Positions 56,346-64,000 of a stretch of 64,000 nucleotides of DNA are shown here, piece after piece; within the stretch, counting starts at the first letter, position 1; the number at the start of each line of letters is the position of its first letter. Source of the DNA: Aphanomyces cochlioides (Eukaryota > Oomycota > Saprolegniomycetes > Saprolegniales > Verrucalvaceae); the NCBI GenBank assembly GCA_019828595.1, contig JAHQRK010000012.1, forward strand, positions 682,001-746,000, in the 5' to 3' direction. Below the pieces are notes generated by a model. It had not been told where the DNA came from. It did no database searches and was given only the letters and a program-made list of their open reading frames with translations. The translations under genes and the position numbers were made by a program.

Positions 56346-57152
56346 CTACAGATCAATGCCCCCGTGGACTTCCATCGCTTTGAAATGCGTAAAGCAATAC
56401 CCTTTTGTCCGTGCATTCTTGCGGCAAGATGTGACTAAGCACTTCTTCCCTCCGCCATGCTTGATGCAGAGACCACCCGTGACGGCGCCTTTGATGCAGC
56501 CTGGCATTGCACACCGGTGACCACCGCCATGGGCGACGCAGAAACCACCACTGACTGCGCTCTTTGGACAGGATTCAAACTTGCAGCGCTTGCCACCACC
56601 ATGAGCAATGCAAAAGCCACCGGAGAGAGCATACTTGGAGCATTTGGCTTCGCCGCAACGACGACCACCTCCATGGTGGGCACAGAACCCACCCAACAGA
56701 GCTGACTTTGTACAACCATCCGCGTTGCAACGTTTACCACCACCGTGGGAGATACAATAGCCCCGTTCTTTCGCACTCTTCATGCATCCATCAATGGCAC
56801 AACGTTTGCCACCACCATGGGCGATACAGAGGCCACCGGACTTGGCTCGCTTGCTGCAGTCGTCAATGTGGCAGAGCTTACGGTTGGGACGCATCATCGT
56901 CATCGTAGTCGACGACGATGGCGACGACACAGTGCTAGCAGGGCCAACGGGTGATTCATGGCCTGGAGACGACTTGGGGAGATAATGCAAGAGGTTTTGC
57001 CACGCGTTGGTCGTCGAGCTGTAGGGAAGACAACTTGGCTCGGCCCCCGCTGCGTGAAAGAGGCACAAGCCACGCTCTTTGGCGAATCTCTTGCACGGGA
57101 TAATAGCACAAAACGTAGCGTCTGACGGAGCGGTCGACACGTGAAGGAGCAT
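56346..57152 (-). CDS. Cys/His zinc-repeat protein (HGGGKRC repeats)
   Basis: 268 residues from the ATG at 57152 (MLLHVSTAPSDATFCAII), intronless. After a degenerate first copy (CKRFAKERGLCLFHAAG) and a Ser/Pro/Thr linker, six repeats of about 24 residues follow. Their pattern is C-x4-C-x-K-x-A-x5-G-x-C-x2-HGGGKRC, for example SGGLCIAHGGGKRC, LSGGFCIAHGGGKRC and VTGGLCIKHGGGKKC. This repeat is known from plant WRKY19-type and oomycete proteins; the Cys3His pattern suggests zinc binding. A nuclear, nucleic-acid- or protein-binding role is likely but not shown. TTATCCGGATGA at 57237 is 85 bp upstream. Confidence 0.75.
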   Translation of the reverse strand: MLLHVSTAPSDATFCAIIPCKRFAKERGLCLFHAAGAEPSCLPYSSTTNAWQNLLHYLPKSSPGHESPVGPASTVSSPSSSTTMTMMRPNRKLCHIDDCSKRAKSGGLCIAHGGGKRCAIDGCMKSAKERGYCISHGGGKRCNADGCTKSALLGGFCAHHGGGRRCGEAKCSKYALSGGFCIAHGGGKRCKFESCPKSAVSGGFCVAHGGGHRCAMPGCIKGAVTGGLCIKHGGGKKCLVTSCRKNARTKGYCFTHFKAMEVHGGIDL

Positions 57153-57236
57153 GCGCACGACCCAGCGAAAAGGTAACTGAGCTACACGATCCACGGTGAG
57201 CCCATGCACTGTGGGATTGCGCCAGCACAAGGCCCA

Positions 57237-57248
57237 TTATCCGGATGA
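57237..57248. promoter_or_regulatory. TTATCCGGATGA element
   Basis: 85 bp upstream of the zinc-repeat gene start. Confidence 0.5.
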
Positions 57249-57700
57249 TTGGTTCGTTCGGGGGAGGTTTATTCGGACTGCTGCTACCGACCAGCAGCCG
57301 CCCAAACGCCGTCGAATCGCGTCAATTCTGCATGCTTTGGACGAGTTCAAGCTTGGAATCGACTCCCGGCGCTAGCGACACGCTCTAATGCGATTTGCAT
57401 CTTTACGTCAACACGATTTCGAAGATTTCGGGACGCGAAAGATTGCTGCATCCAACGTTTGGTCCAACCGTTCCGTATGTCTGATATGACTCGTTCAAGG
57501 AATTCCCTTATTTAAGTTGTCTGCTGACATTTCACCCGCAGCTTATGGACGATACCACACGCATTCCACAACGATATCAAAGCCTTTTTGCAATAGCAAT
57601 AGGTTAAAAGATGGATATGGTGGTTTGGAGGTGAAAAAGAGCGACAAATATGGAGTTGTAGATGCCCATGATGTTTGACAGGATTATTCGATGTACTGAT

Positions 57701-58431
57701 TCAAGGAGACTTTATCGGACGTCGTGGAGGAAATTTGACCATGTCAGCATGGTTTGGATGAGCATGGGCGAGTGACTCAGAGGAAAGGCTTTGAGACACG
57801 GCTGCGGGTGGCGATTGGACTTCGAAATTATAGCATCCAAGCTTAGCTGATCGCCTCTGGATCGCCAGATCTCGGTGTGGGATTTTCTCCAGCAGCAACT
57901 TATCAAAATCGCAAAAGTTGTGTGCATCCCCGCACACACACACGATTTTCTCCTGACGGCCACATTCTCCCCGTCTACCAGCGCAAGCACTGTACAACAT
58001 GAAAATCACCACCGTGGGCCTTGACTGTAGGTTGTGGCCATCTCCTTTCGATTCCCAAGGGTGGTCTTGCATATGTGTACATTTTTCTCTCTTGAGGGGC
58101 GTCCTGTTTCATCCGCGCGGTAGAAGCTGAGCGTGTGGATGAACTCAAAGATGAGTGACGCCCCCGACAAGGGAGAGAGAGAGAGAGGGAGTTTGACATG
58201 ACCGCTCTAGCAATTTGCAATTGTTCGAGAAGGAAGAGTTCAAGATGCATCTCGACGCTTATATTTCGAAGTCGAGTGGGGATATCAACGCCGTGGTAAT
58301 GTCGCGGGATGTTTCTTCCGCGTTCAGTCGAAGTCAAGATAATCAAACCACTTTCATCCAAGTAATACATCTTGACGTTTGTACACGCGACAAAGGAACT
58401 AATCCCGATGGCGTCAAATTTATGGCATCTC
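57701..58431 (-). CDS. Possible gene, unrecognised
   Basis: Segments on the minus strand can be joined with frame kept. KFDAIGISSFVACTNVKMYY and LRNISVEMHLELFLLEQLQI lie at about 58420-58205. Across an intron comes FYRADETGRPSREKNVHICK, and across a second, RGECGRQEKIVCVCGDAHNF to KLLLEKIPHRDLAIQRRSAK, with stop at 57701. An acceptor (GATGTAG) precedes the first segment, so the 5' exon is missing. Composition is protein-like but no domain is recognised. An alternative is a decayed START-type gene. Confidence 0.3.
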
Positions 58432-58940
58432 TACATCCAACAGGTGGAAGCCACGTTTACTCCCACCCAGAAACAACCAGAACGCTTGACTAGCTACCGA
58501 TCTGTTGCGTATTCGTCAGACAGGCCTTGGACGCTGGAGGATCACATCGTGTTTGTGCCTTGACGTTGTATCCTTAGCGCCATCTGCTTTGTTGGGGCAA
58601 GAGTGGCATTTATTCACGCGAGGGGTGCGATCATTGTTCTGGCCACAAGTTGGAACTGGGAACATCACCCGTCGTCAACATGCTGACATCATGCCACACT
58701 GGCCAGAAAATTTTCATGTGAGCATGTCCGCCCCGTGTATTCGTCAACGCAAGCTCTGAGAATGCGAATTCGAACTGGAAGAGCCATGAAAGGCCTCGGT
58801 CAACAACGCAGTTGGATCGCATTTCCATCAAGATCACCAGCGAGCTTGTAATGTTCCGGTACTATACGTATGGACACAGTTCCGAGCCACTTATTGACAC
58901 ATCAATATCTTGGCGAAGAGTCAGGCAACAGGCAACTATT

Positions 58941-59625
58941 TACTACTCTGGTCCGAAATAATTGTCACATTTGACTTTTCAGTGGAGTTTCGTTGCTCCT
59001 CTTTGAGGAATTCTACATTTGATTGGTGCAAATGAAAGTGCTTTATCTCCTCTTTGATTGGATATATTTGTTCAGGCGAAATTCATCGCCATGCAGGAGA
59101 AACAATGCCTCAAAGTTTGTCCTCTGATTCAAATTACAGAAAATCTTCCGCCAGTGAATCAAATCGCAATGAAACGCGGTCCCACCGCACACACAAATAG
59201 ATCACTTAGTCTCCGATATATTAACGGTATTTTTGAGAGACTATCGATCTAGATGCTCAAATTTGATGCTCACAACTCAAACCGAATGGTCTGGCTCAAA
59301 GGCCATTTTCCGGCGACCCTGTGAGCTCCTGCGTCCGTCCACGCATCACTGGAACATATTGAATAAGTTTGTATGCATTTGCAGGACCAAATATGGCGCC
59401 TAGAGACGTGAGCAAAGAAAGTAAATGTGATGAGGTCTCCAATATCGTTAGGTCATATGTATATTTACTATTTTGTATGCCAATTTTATCTTTTATGAAT
59501 AATACTTTAATATAAATATGTTAAAATTTGATAAATTCTTCAAACTGTTTCATACTAAAACCAAGTTAACAAGAATTGTACCCCAAAAATTTGCAATATG
59601 ACAATTATTTCGGACCAGAGTAGTA
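58941..59625. mobile_element. MITE A, 685 bp, 27-bp perfect terminal inverted repeats
   Basis: TIRs at 58941-58967 and 59599-59625 are exact complements, starting TACTACTCTGGTCCGAAATA. The outer TA fits a TA target site. No coding capacity. The interior holds CTCCTCTTTGATTGG, also present in the neighbouring MITE B. Confidence 0.8.
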
Positions 59626-60162
59626 TACATTTTCAAAAACGTCATCAAAAATGCAGATCCACTAGCCAATGGTCTTGCTTGAATTCGATACTACTCTGGT
59701 CCGAAATAATTGCTACAGTATACATTCTCTGCAGAATTTTTTTTCAAAAATAATCGAAATATTCAACGCTGATTGGCTCAGTAGACAGCTTAGGATCTCC
59801 TCTTTGATTGGTTAATTTGTGGAAACTACAATTCGTCTCCGTTGGCGAGAAATGGTGTGTCAAAGTTGACCGACCAGGCGGAAAGATCACATTTTTTTCG
59901 CTGTGGGTTCACTGTAGGAATTGAGCCCAATTTAATCACATATCTAGATTCAGCATCAAAGATAGATGGTGTTAACATAGCAACACTGCTGGTTCTTGGT
60001 GTATAGCCCGGTTGCAGGTCGTCAGAAGGCTGGAACCTATCAAACCTAGAGATGACTGTCAAACATAGCGCTCTCACGATGAGAGCCGCCAATAGCCACA
60101 CCTGACATGCGCTATAACATAACTGACATTATACTGACGTTAGACTTCGCTATTTCTGTTCA

Positions 60163-61971
60163 CAGTCGTCGACAGCCTCGAGGGGTCTAAAGCCTCTAAC
60201 TTTCGTGAGATAATTCAGTTTTCCATGTGTTTTTTTTTCATCGACAGCAAACAAAAATTTGGATACAACTGCACAAATAGATAACTGTAGAAACAAGTAC
60301 TTTAAGAGATATTATAGATAAACCTTCGCGGATCTGTTAAAATTTCATGCATAAAATAATATACTGCTAAAAATTATATTATATCAGAATATAAGAATAA
60401 AAGGTGATCAAGATGGAGCGTTTCTCAAATTTTATCGCCATGTGAAACGTCTACTCAGGCAACATCAATGCAGTGTGAACAATGAGTCGTTCTGTTCGTG
60501 ACCAAGTAAACGCAGACGACTTCACTGAAATTTGCAAATACGTCAAGCAAAATAGGGACAGAGCTCTGTCCAAGCAAGAGCGCTTGGACATTCTACGACT
60601 GCAAGCTTTCTTGCGTTATGAGAAATCAAGTGAGACCCCTGACTCAACATCCACAGATGTATCATCCCGCATTGCTCTCATGCTCGGAAGATCTCGCAAA
60701 ACAGTACAAGCAGTATGGAGAGAATATATTCATGAACACACAGTAAATATTCGAGCCCCACCAGTAAACTCGACACCGCAAAAGACACGCATCCCACGAA
60801 CGATTGAAGTCATCGCCTCCGTTCAAAAATTTGTACGCGATCATCGACAAATCAGGCAGCGTGTGGTTGCCAAGGATGTATTGGGTCACTTGGTCGAAAA
60901 CACTGTTTTGCGTGACATCTACGTTCGAAACATGTGCCAAGTCACATTGCACATCAACTTGGCTAATCGTCGTCCAATCGTCTATTTGGACGAGAGCTTT
61001 GTTCATCACCATTACAACAAAAATGATATATCTATGTACGATCCTTCCGACGAGCTTGACGTTGCACCTAGAGCCAAGTTTAAGGGACAGAGATACTGCT
61101 TTATCAGCGCCATTGTCGACGGTGGAGAACATGGATCAAAACTTCTTGTCTACGAAAAATTTGTTGGTGCTGGTCGCAAGCAAACATATGATTACCATGG
61201 GATGTTTGACCATACTTACTTTGTCCGTTGGTTCGAGCGGCTCCTTCGAGAGTTAGAAAACCTACAACTTTCCAATTGTATCATCGTCATGGATAATGCA
61301 AAGTACCACAAAAAGCGACCTGATGACACACCAGCGTTCGGTTGGCGAAAGGCATTGCTCCAGGAGGCGTGCAGTCGACTGAATGTGCCTTGGTCGCCTT
61401 GTGATCTAAAGTCAGATTTATGGTCAAAATTAAAGCCAGTCATCGAAAGCGTGAAACCTGTTGTTGTTGTCATGGCTGAAAATGCTGGACACCAGGTCTG
61501 GTATAGCCCACCACACCATTCCAATTTGCAACCGATTGAACTTGTGTGGGCTTTAGTGAAGAATGAGATCAGCCGACAGTTCAACCATATGACTACCTTT
61601 GAACTTGTTGGTAAGCGCCTGGATGTAGCCATGGCAAACTTGACTTCTCATGCCATATTTGGCTGCATTCGGAAGTCTGAACGTGATCTTCTAGATCTTT
61701 ACAGTCATATCACATCTATTGACGGTGATGATTACCTGGAAGACTCTGAGTCCGATGATGAAGGCAACAAAGATGACAGCGACTCCAGCGACTCCAGCGA
61801 TGGCATTCTCTCACTGATGATTGATTGCTGAAAACTTTATAAATGTATAGTTCCAGTTCTTTATATTTTTACCTGTATATTCTCTATAACTTTATTCGGC
61901 ATATGAATTCTTTCAAAACAAATCAGATCCGGAAATATATCCGTAAGACCCCTCGAGGCTGTCGACGACTG
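60163..61971 (+). mobile_element. Autonomous Tc1/mariner-like transposon, 1809 bp
   Basis: Perfect 26-bp TIRs start CAGTCGTCGACAGCCTCGAG at 60163-60188 and end, inverted, at 61946-61971. TCA flanks both ends (60160-60162 and 61972-61974), which may be a target duplication. The element contains one intact transposase frame and is inserted inside MITE B. An intact frame with perfect TIRs suggests recent activity. Confidence 0.8.
60482..61831 (+). CDS. IS630/Tc1/mariner-superfamily DDE transposase
   Basis: 449 residues, intronless, ATG at 60482 (MSRSVRDQVNADDFTEICKY). The N-terminal half is helix-turn-helix-like (SSRIALMLGRSRKTVQAVWR). Catalytic motifs: RRPIVYLDESFVHHHYNK (first D), NCIIVMDNAKYHKKR (second D) and HHSNLQPIELVWALVKNEI (E). 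There are 81 residues between the second D and the E, far more than the 34-39 of ordinary Tc1/mariner enzymes. The C-terminus is an acidic Asp/Ser tail (DSESDDEGNKDDSDSSDSSD). No stop or frameshift breaks it. Confidence 0.9.
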   Translation: MSRSVRDQVNADDFTEICKYVKQNRDRALSKQERLDILRLQAFLRYEKSSETPDSTSTDVSSRIALMLGRSRKTVQAVWREYIHEHTVNIRAPPVNSTPQKTRIPRTIEVIASVQKFVRDHRQIRQRVVAKDVLGHLVENTVLRDIYVRNMCQVTLHINLANRRPIVYLDESFVHHHYNKNDISMYDPSDELDVAPRAKFKGQRYCFISAIVDGGEHGSKLLVYEKFVGAGRKQTYDYHGMFDHTYFVRWFERLLRELENLQLSNCIIVMDNAKYHKKRPDDTPAFGWRKALLQEACSRLNVPWSPCDLKSDLWSKLKPVIESVKPVVVVMAENAGHQVWYSPPHHSNLQPIELVWALVKNEISRQFNHMTTFELVGKRLDVAMANLTSHAIFGCIRKSERDLLDLYSHITSIDGDDYLEDSESDDEGNKDDSDSSDSSDGILSLMIDC

Positions 61972-62518
61972 TCAAGATGAACACAGAGAGACCTGTGTCG
62001 TCTGGACATCGGTGCTGTTTGAATAAAAATATTGGACATCCTGTGAAATGTTATATAATGTTTTGAGGTTGTCTACAAAAATCCATATATCCTCATATCC
62101 GGACATACTCAAATCAAGATAAAACAGTGTAGCAAATATTTCGGACCAGAGTAGTATATTTTTTGAGGAAACAGAAAGAATTCATGATTTGCTGAAAACA
62201 AATTCGAGCCACCTTATATAAAGATATTCACAACTCAACGATTTCGGATAATTCCTCTTTACTTTGTTTTTATTGGCGTAAACATTTTAATTTAGCCAAT
62301 CAAGTTGTGGCTCGAAACTGTGCCTGGCTTGGAACCGTGCCTATACGTATAGTATGTGCAAAGCGGTATCCAGTTGGCAAAACACGATCCGACCACACGT
62401 TGCGGTAAATTCAGTCACAAAAGGAGAGAGTCCCTATTATACCTACTTAATATAATAACTCTATTAACATTATACATTTCTATATTATTTGTGAGAGTTT
62501 ATTTTCCTTGCAATGCAG

Positions 62519-63152
62519 AACTACTCTGGAACAAAATATAAGGAATTATTCACTGTCCGAGTGGAACAAAATATAAGGAAATGATGACGTAATATAAGTA
62601 TTTTCAGTGAATTTCGGCCATCAGCTCATTGCATGAACAGTACACAGGGTCTCATTAGATGGCTCATGATAGAAGTAGCTGAAACTATCTTTGTTGCGTG
62701 AAGTTCTTTCTTGAGCAACAACAAAACAGAGTAGATGCTTTATGTAAAGACTTTTGTATATTATACAAATATTGATATGTTATCTACATTTGTAAAAAAT
62801 ATAGATATTTGTATAGAATACATATATCATGATATGCCAGATATTGATCATAGTATACTATAGTATACTATACAAATGTCCATACAAAGAACATTTGATA
62901 TTGATCAAGGTTTTTATATACTATACAAAAATCTTTATATTTGGTCATCATAAATACATATGAGATAAAGTATGGTCCAATCTTTTGAAGAAATTTTTGT
63001 GATCTGTCATTCTTTCATCACGGCGATTGGTGCGTTGGATACGTCTAAACGTGATTGGTTGATTGCTTCCTAACACGTCAGGATTGGTCATATATAATCA
63101 AAGTTGTGCACGATTGGACGAAAAATTCCTTATATTTTGTTCAAGAGTAGTA
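62519..63152. mobile_element. MITE C, about 630 bp, related termini
   Basis: CTACTCTGGAACAAAATATA at 62521 and, inverted, TTCCTTATATTTTGTTCAAG then AGTAG ending at 63150. A second internal copy of GGAACAAAATATAAGGAA is at 62562. The first bases (CTACTCTGG) match the A/B family, but the rest of the TIR differs. The interior is very AT-rich with TATACTAT repeats near 62850-62930. No coding capacity. Confidence 0.65.
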
Positions 63153-63532
63153 TTCGCTTGAGCTGCAAGAGTTCATTCGCCCTTCGCAATACAAATGCAA
63201 CAAAGATGCCAATAACATTATATTCTTGCATGAAAGCTATGGAAGAAAGGCTTTGAATGTTCAAAAGAGACGATATATAGATATATCCCTTTTAAAGATT
63301 ACACCTTATCATATGATAACCTGTATTATTTTATAAAGATATGGGTGCAAACCAAGAGAAACATAGGGATCACACACCACAACGAATGCAATGAATGCGC
63401 CTTTGCTTTTCAATCAATGCCTCGCTCGAATCCTGATTCACACACGCATATAGCCAGTGTGCAAGGGATCTATGCTCTCGATCAAAGAGTCCAACAACGA
63501 TGTCCACTTTTGCATTGATCGACAGAATCCTT

Positions 63533-63590
63533 CCGGATAATGCCCATATTTGTGTCTCCGGATAAGGATGTCGTAGTCACATATCCGGAT
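63533..63590. promoter_or_regulatory. Three TCCGGATA elements upstream of EF-hand gene
   Basis: TTCCGGATAA (63531), CTCCGGATAA (63556) and ATATCCGGATAG (63581), spaced about 25 bp, within 14-73 bp of the ATG at 63604. Confidence 0.6.
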
Positions 63591-63603
63591 AGTTTGGTCA
63601 ATC

Positions 63604-64000
63604 ATGATGCGCGCGGATGTGGCGGTGGTGCTGGAATGCTTTCGGCGGTATGACTCGGGCCAGAAAGGTAAAAATGAGGCAGCGAACACTTAATTAATGA
63701 ATAGATGCAGGGTACCTAACAAAGGATGAAGTAAAATGGGCGGTCACAGCATTGCTTGGAAGTACGCCAACAAAGGTATCCACCATTCCAGAATTGACCT
63801 CAACATCCTTCTGTAGCTTGTCCTCGTCCAGCTCTTCAATATTCCTCAGGAACAGTACAAAGATATGAGAATAGATCAAGACATATTCCTTCAAGTAATG
63901 ATTCGACGCATGGAGAACGTGAATGTGACTGAAACGATCCGCCGATGGTTCAAGGCGTTCGACACTGATTCAAGCGGATTCATTTCGTGGAAAAACTTCG
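63604..64000 (+). CDS. EF-hand calcium-binding protein, EFCAB11-like, 3' partial
   Basis: Start is at 63604 (MMRADVAVVLECFRRYDSGQ). Intron about 63671-63710 joins QK|GYLTKDEVKWAVTALLG, completing EF-hand 1 (its loop is degenerate). A second intron (about 63777-63850) leads to EQYKDMRIDQDIFLQVMIRR. EF-hand 2 follows: FKAFDTDSSGFISWKNF, with good D-x-D-x-S-G-x-I ligands. The window ends here. The order of a degenerate first hand, a short linker and a good second hand resembles EFCAB11. Longer antisense frames in the same place are shadows. Confidence 0.7.

Larger units (their letters stand above)
59689..62156. mobile_element. MITE B, same family, interrupted by a full Tc1/mariner-like element
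   Basis: TIRs at 59689 (TACTACTCTGGTCCGAAATA) and ending at 62156 match over about 30 bp with two mismatches. Subtracting the 1.81 kb insertion leaves about 656 bp, close to the 685 bp of MITE A, which strongly supports nesting. Confidence 0.75.
58860..62354. mobile_element. Outer MITE-like element holding the nested transposons
   Basis: TACTATACGTATGGACACAG at 58860 and, inverted, an imperfect match ending at 62354 (GGCTCGAAACTGTGCC ... CTATACGTATAGTA) form terminal repeats of about 30 bp with roughly 80% identity. Without the inner insertions the element would be about 340 bp. It is the least certain layer of the nest. Confidence 0.45.

Noticed and set aside
63438..63894. Two minus-strand frames at the right edge
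   Set aside because: They overlap the spliced EF-hand gene on the plus strand, which explains the conserved coding signal better.

Overview
This is eukaryotic nuclear DNA. It has split genes with short introns (mostly about 45-75 bp, GT..AG), very small intergenic spaces, AT-rich spacers, MITE-like repeats and nucleus-encoded mitochondrial proteins. Three kinds of gene suggest an oomycete, probably a Saprolegniales-type water mould: secreted Cys-rich Thr/Pro-rich proteins with likely GPI tails, mosaic kinases, and CX2C...HGGGKRC zinc-repeat proteins. The lineage is inferred, not proven. Many real genes are split over several short reading frames, so the models here were rebuilt by following splice sites; exact exon edges are approximate unless stated.

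Layout: 1-1286 (-) DENN-domain protein, 3' end outside the window; 1670-2797 (+) coiled-coil protein with a C1q/TNF-like tail; 3394-3834 (+) RING finger; 4336-8290 (+) large WD40 protein resembling the TSET/TPLATE TTRAY (TWD40-2) subunit; 8296-11356 (-) methionine-synthase-reductase-like diflavin reductase with two FMN domains; 12439-13707 (+) OMA1-like M48 peptidase; 13728-14297 (-) MED8; 14850-18347 (+) PH/SnoaL/C2/MAPK/WW mosaic kinase; 18450-19131 (-) predicted acylated protein; 19852-20451 (-) PLAC8; 20547-20740 MITE; 21539-22737 (-) membrane-anchored Bys1/thaumatin-like protein; 22.74-25.73 kb gene-poor; 25735-27469 (+) two paralogous secreted proteins; 27522-32151 (-) DHHC acyltransferase, BAG-like protein, EXO84; 32539-36874 (+) WDR17; 36871-37699 (-) unknown; 38356-38886 (-) HSF; 39320-40315 (-) ECHDC3; 40583-41226 (+) uL24m; 41379-42535 (-) NUDT15 with an N-terminal extension; 42654-44071 (-) ferrochelatase; 45307-46650 (+) EF-1alpha; 46716-47109 (-) unknown; 47272-48405 (+) OTU1/YOD1; 50491-55174 (+) three tandem MFS transporters; 56346-57152 (-) zinc-repeat protein; 58.8-63.2 kb nested transposons; 63604-end (+) EF-hand protein.

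Most genes are housekeeping and unrelated in pathway; they sit in divergent or convergent pairs. A palindromic element, consensus TTATCCGGATAA, recurs just upstream of many start codons and looks like a shared promoter element. The points most worth following are the double-FMN reductase, the five-domain MAP kinase, the promoter palindrome, the multi-level transposon nest with a long D-E spacing transposase, and the NUDT15 fusion.
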